A stretch of DNA of 64,000 bases, taken from positions 80,689-144,688 of the forward strand of contig NZ_JAAAGB010000010.1 in the NCBI RefSeq assembly GCF_010586825.1, written 5' to 3'. The position numbers and the translations under genes were made by a program. Of this stretch, positions 53,846 through 62,100 are shown piece by piece. Source of the DNA: Draconibacterium mangrovi. GTDB lineage: Bacteria > Bacteroidota > Bacteroidia > Bacteroidales > Prolixibacteraceae. Each line of letters begins with the position of its first letter. The stretch's first letter is position 1. The notes under the pieces are model-generated. The model was not told the origin of the DNA, did not search any database, and was given only the letters and a program-made list of their open reading frames with translations.

Positions 53846-54616
53846 TTATTGATTTTCTTTCACGTACTTCATTACATTTATAAAGGAGTCGCTGTAAAGA
53901 TCATCACTGTTTTCACTAACATACTGGAGCAGTTTTTTATGTACATCAGTTGCAGTATTTAAATAACCACCGCCCACACTGTGAAACATGAAAACCACAA
54001 TTGTTCCGTTTGCTTTGGCTTCCTCAACCTGAGCGATCAAATCATTAATATCCGGATCAACCGATGTATAACTTGGTGTTTTCCATGTTTTATATCCGTC
54101 CATGGTCTCCGGGATGGGACCATCGCAACGGGCAGCCACAAATATACTTTTTATTGAATCGGTAAAATCCACTCCGTTCGCAACAAAATGACCACAGGTG
54201 TATCCGTATGATCGTTCTGTATTCCCGTCAACAGCTTTTAGCAAGGTGTTGGCTGTTTTTAACTCGGCAACAATTTGTTCGGGAGTATAAGTTCTCAGGT
54301 CGTACTCGGGTTTTACCCAATCCCTCCCTGTACCATCGCATGGATGAAACAAGGTGTGGTTTCCCAACTCGTGTCCTCGCTTTGTAATGGCTCGCCACTC
54401 TTCGGTTCGGTTATATAAACTTGGTGATTTGCCGGTGCAGAAGAATGTTCCTTTCAAACCAAATTCATCCAATTGCGGAACGGCAATATCCAAATGGCAA
54501 TCCAATCCATCATCATAGGTAAAAACCACAGCCGCTTTCGCGCCATTTGGCCATTCAAACTGTGCATTTGAGCTGAATGCAAAAACAGTCAGCAATACGA
54601 TCAAAAGTGTTCTCAT
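53846..54616 (-). CDS. Exported polysaccharide deacetylase (NodB domain)
   Basis: A 256-residue carbohydrate esterase family 4 protein with a signal peptide (MRTLLIVLLTVFAFSSNAQ). The NodB motifs are VVFTYDDGLDCH (Asp pair, about 31-42) and GHELGNHTLFHP (metal His, about 80-91). It probably removes acetyl groups from an envelope or dietary polysaccharide. Its start overlaps the stop of the dapF-like gene by four bases (ATGA), indicating coupling. Confidence 0.9.
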   Translation of the reverse strand: MRTLLIVLLTVFAFSSNAQFEWPNGAKAAVVFTYDDGLDCHLDIAVPQLDEFGLKGTFFCTGKSPSLYNRTEEWRAITKRGHELGNHTLFHPCDGTGRDWVKPEYDLRTYTPEQIVAELKTANTLLKAVDGNTERSYGYTCGHFVANGVDFTDSIKSIFVAARCDGPIPETMDGYKTWKTPSYTSVDPDINDLIAQVEEAKANGTIVVFMFHSVGGGYLNTATDVHKKLLQYVSENSDDLYSDSFINVMKYVKENQ

Positions 54617-55476
54617 AGCTCCAGATCTTCAATTAATTCAGCACTCAATATTCCTGATCCAATTTCGCGTACTTCGCCGGTCATGCGGATTTCCCAGTCT
54701 TCATCAATTTCGATGGACAGATCACCACCCGGCATTTTTATGGTTAAGTTTCGTTCGGTCAATCCACGTTTTACAACGGTACAAGCCACTGCGCACGATG
54801 AACTTCCTGATGCCAGAGTCCAGCCCGCACCGCGCTCCCAGATCATCACTTCCACTTCGTTTGGCGAAACAACTTTTGCAAATTGTACATTTATACGGTT
54901 CGGAAACATCGGATTCGTTTCAATTTGCGGCCCGAAAGTTTTTATTTCCTTTTCATCCAATTCGTCTTTTAAAACCACGCAATGCGGATTGCCTACCGAC
55001 ACGCAGTTAATTTCGTATCCACGGTATTCCAGTTCCAGTGTCTCACCGATGCATTCCTCTTTTTCGCAATTAACAGGTATTTTTTTCGATTCAAAAATCG
55101 CCTTTCCCATATCCACTTTTATAGTGAAAGCTTTGTTGTTTTTCTCCTCAATCACCTCTGCCCGCACCAATCCGCCTGGCGTTTCAATGCTAAATGATTT
55201 TGATAAGGCAAAACCATAATCGTACAAATATTTGGCAAAAATACGTAAGCCATTACCGCTTTTCTCTGCCTCCGAACCATCGGGATTCAGAATACGCAAA
55301 CCAAAATCAGCTTTATCGCTAGGCACTTTCAAAAGAATGCCATCGGAGCCAATTCCAAAGTGAACATCACAAATACGAATTATGGCTTTTTCTGTTAATT
55401 CAAAAGTTATCTCATCCTGGTTTAAAACGATATAATCGTTGCCCAGACCGTGTGACTTTACAAAGAAGTTTTGCAT
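54613..55476 (-). CDS. DapF-fold protein lacking both catalytic cysteines
   Basis: A 287-residue protein of the diaminopimelate epimerase fold: MQNFFVKSHGLGNDYIVLN at the start, GIGSDGILL (40-49), and the two halves of the DapF pattern. However, the first catalytic Cys position is Ile79 (GNGLRIF instead of GNGxRC) and the second is Ser223 (GAGWTLASGSSSC instead of GAGETxxCGTG); the Glu of the second motif is Trp219. It may be annotated dapF by similarity, but proton transfer by a cysteine pair is impossible. ATG 55476 is chosen because a promoter box at 55495 precedes it. Its neighbour dapL, on the opposite strand, makes LL-DAP. Confidence 0.8.
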   Translation of the reverse strand: MQNFFVKSHGLGNDYIVLNQDEITFELTEKAIIRICDVHFGIGSDGILLKVPSDKADFGLRILNPDGSEAEKSGNGLRIFAKYLYDYGFALSKSFSIETPGGLVRAEVIEEKNNKAFTIKVDMGKAIFESKKIPVNCEKEECIGETLELEYRGYEINCVSVGNPHCVVLKDELDEKEIKTFGPQIETNPMFPNRINVQFAKVVSPNEVEVMIWERGAGWTLASGSSSCAVACTVVKRGLTERNLTIKMPGGDLSIEIDEDWEIRMTGEVREIGSGILSAELIEDLEL

Positions 55477-55494
55477 CTCAAAATAATTTTTCCA

Positions 55495-55502
55495 CAAAAT
55501 TA
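55495..55502 (-). promoter_or_regulatory. -7 promoter box of the dapF-like/deacetylase unit
   Basis: TAATTTTG on the minus strand (TAnnTTTG), predicting a start near 55489 and a 12-base leader to ATG 55476. The frame's upstream ATG (55497) overlaps the box and is therefore unlikely. Confidence 0.6.
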
Positions 55503-55599
55503 ACAGAGTTTGCCCAATCCTCAGCAGGCAACAAGCATTAAATTAATCTAAATAACCACAAAGGAATTCGCCGTAAAAATACTTGCCGATAGTTTTTTT

Positions 55600-55607
55600 T
55601 ATCTTTA
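55600..55607 (+). promoter_or_regulatory. Weak -7 promoter box of dapL
   Basis: TATCTTTA, one base from TAnnTTTG, 36 bases before the dapL ATG. The nearest TTG (55583) is only 14 bases upstream, short of the usual 19-21. It would read divergently from the dapF-like unit. Confidence 0.35.
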
Positions 55608-55643
55608 CGCTCCAATTTGGAACATAGTATAAAATAGACAGAT

Positions 55644-56873
55644 ATGGCAAAAATTAACGAGAATTACCTGAAACTTCAGGCGGGGTATCTTTTCCCGGAA
55701 ATTGGGCGCAGAGTGAGCGAATTCATCGAAGCCAATCCCGATAAAAAAGTAATTAAAATGGGTATCGGCGATGTTACCCAACCATTGGTCCCCAGTGTTG
55801 TAAAAGCTTTTCACGAAGGCGTTGACGAAATGGCGAAAGGTGAAACTTTTAAAGGTTACGGACCGGAACAAGGTTATGCGTTCCTGCGCGAAGCCATTGC
55901 AAAACACTCGTACCAGGAGAAAGGTATCGATATATCGGCGGATGAGATTTTTGTTTCTGACGGCTCGAAATGCGACACCGGAAATATTCAGGAGATTTTT
56001 GGCAACGACAATAAAATTGCGATTTGCGACCCGGTCTACCCGGTTTATGCTGATACAACGGTAATGAGCGGAAAAACCGGTGCTTGCCAGGCAAACGGTC
56101 ATTACGAAGGAATAATTTATATGCCTTGTACAAAAGAAAACGGCTTTATTCCTGAGCTGCCGACTGAAACTCCTGATCTGATTTTCCTTTGCTACCCGAA
56201 CAACCCAACAGGAACAGTAGCTTCAAAAGAAGAATTGAAAAAGTGGGTTGATTATGCCATCGAAAAAAATGCGATAATTCTTTACGATGCGGCTTACGAA
56301 GCTTTTATCACCGAAGATGGAATTCCACGTTCGATCTACGAAATTGAAGGCGCGAAAAAAGTTGCCATCGAATTCCGCAGTTTCTCAAAAACAGCAGGTT
56401 TTACCGGAACACGTTGCGCGATTACCGTTATTCCGAACGAGCTGGTAGCATACGATTCAGAAGGACAAGCACACCAGGTAAAAAAATTGTGGAACCGCCG
56501 TCAGTCAACCAAATTTAACGGCGTTTCTTACCCGGTTCAGAAAGCGGCTGCTGCCATTTACACCGAAGAAGGTAAAAAAGAGGTAGAAGAAGTAATTACC
56601 TACTACCTGGAAAACGCCAAAATAATGCGTGAAAGTCTGGCCGAAATTGGCTACGAAGTTTACGGTGGTGTTAATGCTCCTTATGTGTGGGTGAAAACCA
56701 AAAATAACATGACATCGTGGGACTTTTTCGATAAAGTTTTAAACGAAGCGAACCTGGTTGGAACTCCAGGATCCGGTTTTGGCCCTGCAGGTGAAGGTTA
56801 TTTCCGCTTTTCAGCATTTGCCGACCGTGAAAATGTACTGGAAGCAATGGAACGCGTTAAGAACTTAGCGTAA
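55644..56873 (+). CDS. dapL: LL-diaminopimelate aminotransferase
   Basis: A 409-residue PLP aminotransferase that converts tetrahydrodipicolinate directly to LL-diaminopimelate in lysine and peptidoglycan synthesis. DapL hallmarks: [34 protein letters not shown] at the N-terminus, [19 protein letters not shown] and the PLP lysine in [16 protein letters not shown] (about 254). Length matches. The divergent DapF-like gene and the lone dapL suggest a compact DAP region. A bidirectional terminator follows. Confidence 0.96.
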   Translation: MAKINENYLKLQAGYLFPEIGRRVSEFIEANPDKKVIKMGIGDVTQPLVPSVVKAFHEGVDEMAKGETFKGYGPEQGYAFLREAIAKHSYQEKGIDISADEIFVSDGSKCDTGNIQEIFGNDNKIAICDPVYPVYADTTVMSGKTGACQANGHYEGIIYMPCTKENGFIPELPTETPDLIFLCYPNNPTGTVASKEELKKWVDYAIEKNAIILYDAAYEAFITEDGIPRSIYEIEGAKKVAIEFRSFSKTAGFTGTRCAITVIPNELVAYDSEGQAHQVKKLWNRRQSTKFNGVSYPVQKAAAAIYTEEGKKEVEEVITYYLENAKIMRESLAEIGYEVYGGVNAPYVWVKTKNNMTSWDFFDKVLNEANLVGTPGSGFGPAGEGYFRFSAFADRENVLEAMERVKNLA

Positions 56874-56890
56874 CAAGTAAGCAAATAAAG

Positions 56891-56922
56891 AAAAACCGGA
56901 CTGAGAACAGTCCGGTTTTTTT
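56891..56922. terminator. Bidirectional terminator between dapL and the convergent aminotransferase gene
   Basis: AAAACCGGACT pairs with AGTCCGGTTTT across a six-base loop, with T runs on both strands. Confidence 0.9.
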
Positions 56923-56949
56923 ATGCTATAAGAGTTCTATTTTTAAACG

Positions 56950-58152
56950 TTAACGTTCCTTTCTTCCGGGATAAACTTTTAGCGCCTCGGTTAAAATCTT
57001 CAAACAAACGCCCAAATCGTTCTTGTTCAACACATAAGCAATTCGCACTTCATCCTGCCCTTTATCCGAGCCGGTATAAAAGCCCGAAGCCGGTGCAAGA
57101 AAAACGGTCTGTCCTTCGAATTGAAAATCGGACAATAACCACGCACAAAATTTATCGGCATTATCAACCGGCAAACGCGCAACGGTATAAAATGCTCCCA
57201 TTGGGATTGGAGAATACACGCCATCGATGCGGTTCAGCCCGTCGATCAAAAACTTTCGTCGCTGAACATACTCGTTGTAGTTATTCAGCATGTATTCCGG
57301 ATCGGCATCCAATGAAGCTTCGGCAGCAATTTGCCCAATAAGTGGCGGACTCAAACGTGCCTGACAAAACTTCATCACATTTTTCTTCACGGCTGCATTT
57401 TTGGTGATCAGTGCACCAATTCGCAAACCACATTCGCTGTAACGTTTCGATACAGAGTCGACCAAAACAACATTCTGCTCAATTCCTTCCAGGTGAAAAG
57501 CCGAAATATAAGGAGCGCCGGTATAACAAAACTCGCGGTAAACCTCATCGGAGAACAAATACAGGTCGTATTTTTTCACCAGGTCGCGAATGGCATTCAT
57601 TTCCTGCTGGGTGTACAAATAGCCGGTTGGGTTATTCGGATTGCAGATCATTATCCCCTTGGTTTTGGGAGTGATCAGCTTCTCGAATTCTTCGATTGGA
57701 GGTAATACAAATCCTTCTTCAATGTCGCCCGGAATCGATTTAATCTTAGCTCCGGCAACAATTGCAAACGCTTCGTAGTTGGCATAAGCCGGTTCGGGCA
57801 CAATAATTTCGTCGCCCGGGTCGAGACAACTCATAAAAGCAAAGGTTACCGCCTCGCTACCTCCCGAGGTAACAATGATATCATCAGCCGTAACATCAAT
57901 ATCAAATTTGTGGTAATATTTCGCCAGTTTCTGACGAAACGACAAAATTCCTTCACTCGGAGTGTATTCCAGAATTTCCCGGTCGATCGACCGGATGGCC
58001 GCGAGTGCTTCAGGAGGCGTTGGCAAATCGGGCTGACCGATGTTTAAATGGAACACTTTAACCCCTCTCTCTTTAGCTTCATGAGCTAACGGAGCTAATT
58101 TCCTGATTGGTGAATCAGGCATTATCCTTCCTCTGTCTGATACTGTCGGCAT
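56950..58152 (-). CDS. Class I/II pyridoxal-phosphate aminotransferase (AspC-like)
   Basis: A 400-residue fold-type I aminotransferase. Motifs: FHLNIGQPDLPTPPEAL (about 35-50), YTPSEGILSFRQKLAKYY, ICNPNNPTGYLY and the PLP lysine in VDSVSKRYSECGLRIG (about 240). The set resembles aspartate/aromatic aminotransferases of Bacteroidota; the amino donor cannot be told. It is a single gene with a well-formed promoter (58179-58207) and shares a terminator with dapL. Confidence 0.92.
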   Translation of the reverse strand: MPTVSDRGRIMPDSPIRKLAPLAHEAKERGVKVFHLNIGQPDLPTPPEALAAIRSIDREILEYTPSEGILSFRQKLAKYYHKFDIDVTADDIIVTSGGSEAVTFAFMSCLDPGDEIIVPEPAYANYEAFAIVAGAKIKSIPGDIEEGFVLPPIEEFEKLITPKTKGIMICNPNNPTGYLYTQQEMNAIRDLVKKYDLYLFSDEVYREFCYTGAPYISAFHLEGIEQNVVLVDSVSKRYSECGLRIGALITKNAAVKKNVMKFCQARLSPPLIGQIAAEASLDADPEYMLNNYNEYVQRRKFLIDGLNRIDGVYSPIPMGAFYTVARLPVDNADKFCAWLLSDFQFEGQTVFLAPASGFYTGSDKGQDEVRIAYVLNKNDLGVCLKILTEALKVYPGRKER

Positions 58153-58178
58153 GTTATATAATATTTTTTAAAAGCAAG

Positions 58179-58207
58179 CAAAGATAAGATTATCAAACTG
58201 AAAACAA
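58179..58207 (-). promoter_or_regulatory. Promoter of the 56950 aminotransferase gene
   Basis: On the minus strand TTG (58207-58205), 18 bases, TATCTTTG (58186-58179): both Bacteroidota promoter elements. Initiation near 58173 leaves about 20 bases to the ATG at 58152. Confidence 0.7.
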
Positions 58208-58349
58208 TAATCTAAAATTTCAGACAAATTAATATCTTATTGCAAACTTAACTTGCAATTTCTAAGTATATGATGTCATACATGTTACTTTTACAATAAA
58301 TTGTTCCAAATCCTGAGCATTTATCATGTTTTAGTCATAAATAGTGGTC

Positions 58350-58357
58350 TATTTTTG
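58350..58357 (+). promoter_or_regulatory. -7 promoter box of ald
   Basis: TATTTTTG matches TAnnTTTG. A start near 58363 gives a 25-base leader to the ATG at 58388 and excludes the earlier in-frame ATG at 58301. Confidence 0.6.
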
Positions 58358-58387
58358 AACTCAGAAAAAACTCAAATATTTACTGTA

Positions 58388-59500
58388 ATGATAATTGGAG
58401 TACCAAAGGAAATTAAAAATAACGAAAACCGTATTGCACTTACACCTGCCGGTGCTGCGGAGTTGGTTAAACATGGTCATGAAGTATATGTTCAGGCCGG
58501 AGGTGGCATGGGTAGCGGTTTCCCTGATGAAGACTATATTGGAGCCGGAGCCAAAATGCTTCCAACCATTGAGGAAGTTTACGGCATTGCCGAAATGATC
58601 ATCAAAGTAAAAGAGCCGATTGAAGAGGAATATAAGCTGATTAAAGAAGGACAAATTCTTTACACTTATTTTCACTTTGCATCGTGCGAGCCTTTAACAC
58701 ATGCCATGATCGCAAACAAATCGATTTGTTTGGCTTACGAAACTGTTGAATTGCCTGACCGCTCGCTTCCGTTGCTTGTACCAATGAGCGAGGTTGCCGG
58801 TCGTATGTCAATTCAGGAAGGTGCTAAATACCTTGAAAAAACTTATGGTGGTTACGGTGTACTTCTTGGTGGAGTTGCCGGAGTTCTTCCTGCTAAAGTT
58901 TTGATTATTGGTGGTGGTATTGTGGGTACCGAAGCAGCTAAAATGGCTGCCGGATTGGGTGCCGATGTTACCATTATGGATGTATCATTGAGACGCCTGC
59001 GTTACCTCGACGACATTATGCCTGCCAACGTAAAAACGATGATGAGTAACGAGTTTAACATTCGCGAGATGGTCAAATCGCACGATGTTATTATCGGTGC
59101 TGTTCTTATTCCTGGTGCCAAAGCGCCACATTTGGTAACACGTGATATGCTGAGCACAATGAAACCGGGTACTGTTTTGGTTGACGTTGCCGTTGACCAG
59201 GGTGGATGTTTCGAAACTACACACGCAACTACGCACGCCGATCCGACCTATGTAATCGACCATGTATTGCATTACTGTGTGGCCAACATGCCGGGTGCTG
59301 TTCCGCGTACTTCAACAATTGCGCTTACCAATGCTACACTTCCTTATGCTCTTGAAATTGCTGGCAAAGGATGGAAACAAGCATGTATCGACAACGAGCC
59401 ATTACGTAAAGGGCTGAATGTTGTTGACGGGAAAGTGGTTTACAAAGGCGTTGCCGAAGCTTTCGACTTGCCTTACGAAAGTGTTGAAACCGTTCTCTAA
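58388..59500 (+). CDS. ald: Alanine dehydrogenase
   Basis: A 370-residue NAD-dependent alanine dehydrogenase (alanine to pyruvate and ammonia). N-terminal MIIGVPKEIKNNENRIALTP is the family signature. KVKEPIEEEY and YFHFAS hold the catalytic Lys and His, and the nucleotide fold is VLIIGGGIVGTEAAKMAAGLGADVTIMD (about 170-197). The ATG at 58388 fits this N-terminus and the promoter at 58350. The frame is open from 58301, but the extra 29 residues are not conserved in the family. Confidence 0.96.
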   Translation: MIIGVPKEIKNNENRIALTPAGAAELVKHGHEVYVQAGGGMGSGFPDEDYIGAGAKMLPTIEEVYGIAEMIIKVKEPIEEEYKLIKEGQILYTYFHFASCEPLTHAMIANKSICLAYETVELPDRSLPLLVPMSEVAGRMSIQEGAKYLEKTYGGYGVLLGGVAGVLPAKVLIIGGGIVGTEAAKMAAGLGADVTIMDVSLRRLRYLDDIMPANVKTMMSNEFNIREMVKSHDVIIGAVLIPGAKAPHLVTRDMLSTMKPGTVLVDVAVDQGGCFETTHATTHADPTYVIDHVLHYCVANMPGAVPRTSTIALTNATLPYALEIAGKGWKQACIDNEPLRKGLNVVDGKVVYKGVAEAFDLPYESVETVL

Positions 59501-59521
59501 AAACCAATACGAAATAATTTC

Positions 59522-59558
59522 AAAAAGCCTTTTCCATTTATTTGGGAAGGGCTTTTTT
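59522..59558 (+). terminator. Terminator after ald
   Basis: AAAAAGCCTTTTCC pairs with GGGAAGGGCTTTTT (two G-U pairs) over a nine-base loop, then a T run, 21 bases beyond the ald stop. Confidence 0.85.
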
Positions 59559-59584
59559 ATGCGTGATATATTGCTACTGCTCAT

Positions 59585-59672
59585 TCACTTGACTGCAGAA
59601 TTTTTTTCACTTGACATCTCTTTAGACCTCACTTGTGTCCGTTTAAAAGATCACTTGACATCTTTTTATACA
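59585..59672. repeat. Four tandem TCACTTG repeats at exact 22-base period
   Basis: TCACTTG occurs at 59585, 59607, 59629 and 59651, each exactly 22 bases apart. Three of four copies extend to TCACTTGAC, and copies 2 and 4 to TCACTTGACATCT. The rest of each unit is not conserved. This spacing is two turns of the helix and resembles direct-repeat operators bound by LytTR-type regulators. It lies between the ald terminator and the potassium channel gene, about 130 bases before the latter's start. Confidence 0.7.
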
Positions 59673-59800
59673 TGACCTGACGCTTCTATAATTTCATCAA
59701 GTCCATTTTTTTTCGAACGTCTTAATCTTTGCGAACACGCCTTTTGTTCAGATTCGATTTTCGAAATTAATAGTATCTTTAAATCACAATTTTGCTGTAG

Positions 59801-60604
59801 ATGAGTAAAACCAAACAGAAGATTTACGAGATTATTTTTGAAGCCGACACGCTGGGTGGCAAACTATTCGATGTTGTTTTGCTGGCCGTTATCCTTTTCA
59901 GTGTAGTGCTGGTAATGCTCGAGAGTGTTCCTCAAATTCGTGAAAACCACCAGCCGTTGCTTCGTATTCTGGAATGGGCCATCACCATCGTTTTCACCAT
60001 CGAATATGTGTTGCGCATTGCCATAATCAACAAACCATTTCGTTATATTTTCAGTTTTTATGGCATTATCGACCTGCTGTCGGTTTTACCAACTTATATC
60101 GGATTAATCATCGTTGGGTCGCATAGTTTGGTCGTGATTCGGATTCTCCGCTTACTGCGTGTTTTCCGTATTTTAAAACTTACACGATACACCGAGGCAG
60201 GCCGCTCACTGGCAAAAGCCATTTGGAACAGTCGCGAAAAAATAAGTGTTTTTATCTTTTTTGTAACCATGTTGGTCATTATTATCGGAACGGTTATGTA
60301 CCTTGTTGAAGGCCCGCAACACGGTTTCACCAGCATCCCAAAAGGAATATACTGGGCAATCGTTACCCTTACCACCGTTGGCTATGGCGATATCAGTCCC
60401 GGAACGCCATTCGGACAATTTATTGCCAGTATTGTAATGATTATGGGTTACGCTATCATTGCCGTTCCAACGGGTATTGTTACTGCCGAGATTATCAATC
60501 CAACCAGCGATAAAAACACACAGGTTTGTCCGCAGTGTCTACATCCATCGCACGACGACGATGCTGTTTTTTGTAAGAAATGCGGTTCGCGGCTTAATCC
60601 TTAA
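59801..60604 (+). CDS. Voltage-gated-type potassium channel with C-terminal zinc ribbon
   Basis: A 267-residue six-helix ion channel. S4 (about 110-133) has arginines at every third residue (RILRLLRVFRILKLTR), and the pore carries the K+ filter TVGYGD (about 197-202). S6 ends near 230. A short tail (about 240-267) has two CxxC pairs (CPQC...CKKC), a zinc ribbon rarely expected on such channels. It is predicted to conduct K+ and to sense voltage. The four 22-base-spaced repeats lie upstream. Confidence 0.93.
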   Translation: MSKTKQKIYEIIFEADTLGGKLFDVVLLAVILFSVVLVMLESVPQIRENHQPLLRILEWAITIVFTIEYVLRIAIINKPFRYIFSFYGIIDLLSVLPTYIGLIIVGSHSLVVIRILRLLRVFRILKLTRYTEAGRSLAKAIWNSREKISVFIFFVTMLVIIIGTVMYLVEGPQHGFTSIPKGIYWAIVTLTTVGYGDISPGTPFGQFIASIVMIMGYAIIAVPTGIVTAEIINPTSDKNTQVCPQCLHPSHDDDAVFCKKCGSRLNP

Positions 60605-60727
60605 CCCTGAAATTATTGATAGCATCACCGGGAGTGATACTCTCACTAAAAATGTGTCCGTTAACAACCTCAGTGTAATTGTGAATATTTAAACTGCGGA
60701 AATCGGAAGCAGTTCTTTTTGAACGAT

Positions 60728-60735
60728 TATTTTTG
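60728..60735 (+). promoter_or_regulatory. -7 promoter box of thyA-folA
   Basis: TATTTTTG (TAnnTTTG) predicts initiation near 60741, 12 bases before the thyA ATG. No clear -33 element. Confidence 0.55.
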
Positions 60736-60752
60736 TGGGAAATATTTGAAAA

Positions 60753-61547
60753 ATGAGGCAGTATTTAGATCTATTGGAAACTATTTTAGAGAAGGGAGCG
60801 GTTAAAGAAGACCGCACGGGAACAGGAACGATCAGCCGTTTTGGACACCAAATGCGCTTTGATCTGAGCGAAGGTTTTCCGATGGTAACAACAAAAAAAC
60901 TGCACCTGAAATCGATTATTTACGAATTGCTTTGGTTTTTGAAAGGCGACACTAATGTAAAATATTTGCAGGATAACGGGGTACGTATCTGGAACGAGTG
61001 GGCCGACGACGATGGCAACCTTGGACACATTTACGGCTACCAGTGGCGCAGCTGGCCAACACCCGATGGCGGCCACATCGACCAGATTTCGCAGGTAATT
61101 GATGCTATAAAAAACAATCCCGACTCGCGACGCCATTTGGTTAGCGCCTGGAATGTTGGTGAACTCGACAAAATGAACCTGCCACCGTGCCACATACTTT
61201 TCCAGTTTTATGTTGCCGACGGAAAATTATCGTGCCAGCTGTACCAGCGCAGTGCCGATGTATTTTTGGGCGTTCCTTTTAATATTGCATCTTACGCATT
61301 ACTAACCATGATGATGGCACAGGTTTGCGATCTTGAACCAGGCGATTTTGTGCATACTTTTGGCGACGTACATATTTATTCCAATCACATCGAGCAGGTT
61401 AAATTGCAGCTATCGCGCGAACCCCTTCCGCTGCCGCAAATGAAGATCAACCCGGATGTAAAAAGCATTTTTGATTTTAAATTCGAAGACTTCGAGTTGG
61501 TTGGTTACCAGTCGCACCCACACATTAAAGGAGCTGTTGCCGTTTAA
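60753..61547 (+). CDS. thyA: Thymidylate synthase
   Basis: A 264-residue ThyA that makes dTMP from dUMP using methylene-THF. The catalytic Cys is in [12 protein letters not shown] (about 147), with [18 protein letters not shown] (dUMP binding) and the Arg at DRTGTGT. The length equals the short form found in E. coli. It is followed after 12 bases by folA, which regenerates the tetrahydrofolate consumed. Confidence 0.98.
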   Translation: MRQYLDLLETILEKGAVKEDRTGTGTISRFGHQMRFDLSEGFPMVTTKKLHLKSIIYELLWFLKGDTNVKYLQDNGVRIWNEWADDDGNLGHIYGYQWRSWPTPDGGHIDQISQVIDAIKNNPDSRRHLVSAWNVGELDKMNLPPCHILFQFYVADGKLSCQLYQRSADVFLGVPFNIASYALLTMMMAQVCDLEPGDFVHTFGDVHIYSNHIEQVKLQLSREPLPLPQMKINPDVKSIFDFKFEDFELVGYQSHPHIKGAVAV

Positions 61548-61559
61548 AACAATTTTAAA

Positions 61560-62063
61560 ATGACAAATACAATTCAAAAAAATATCTCGATAATCGTTGC
61601 TATTGCCAAGAACTTTGCCATAGGCAAAAACAACGATCTGCTGTTTCATTTACCAAACGATTTGAAACGTTTTAAAGAAATTACCAGCGGACACACCATT
61701 ATTATGGGGCGAAACACACTGTTGTCGCTACCAAAATGGCCACTGCCAAACCGCCGACACATTGTTATTACCGATAAACAAGACGATGTATTTCCAGGAT
61801 GTGAAACGGTTTTTTCCATTGATGAGGCTATTGAAAAAGTGAAAGATGAAAAAGAGGCTTTTATCATTGGTGGCGGAATGATTTATAAACAGTTCTTCCC
61901 GGTTGCCGGCAAACTTTACCTTACGCTGGTGCACAAAACTTTTGATGCCGACACCTATTTTCCCGAGGTTAATTATGCCGAGTGGAATGAATTAAAACGC
62001 GAAGATCTGCACGACGAAAAGAACAATTTTGATTATTCTTACCTTGATTTAGAACGAAAATAA
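61560..62063 (+). CDS. folA: Dihydrofolate reductase
   Basis: A 167-residue DHFR. The family motifs IIVAIAKNFAIGKNNDLLFHLPNDLKRFKEITSG (catalytic Asp in LPNDL, about 32), HTIIMGRNTLLSLP and IIGGGMIYKQF are present, and C-terminal DADTYFPE. It reduces dihydrofolate to tetrahydrofolate and forms an operon with thyA. The M14 peptidase gene follows after 37 bases and may belong to the transcript. Confidence 0.97.
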   Translation: MTNTIQKNISIIVAIAKNFAIGKNNDLLFHLPNDLKRFKEITSGHTIIMGRNTLLSLPKWPLPNRRHIVITDKQDDVFPGCETVFSIDEAIEKVKDEKEAFIIGGGMIYKQFFPVAGKLYLTLVHKTFDADTYFPEVNYAEWNELKREDLHDEKNNFDYSYLDLERK

Positions 62064-62100
62064 TTTTGCGTTTGTAGCCTGGCTACTCAATTATTACATC

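Noticed and set aside
55605..56102. Minus-strand frame of 165 codons opposite dapL
   Set aside because: Shadow of dapL, which has full family motifs.
59585..59672. CRISPR array
   Set aside because: The conserved unit is only 7-13 bases and the spacers 9-15; no cas genes nearby.
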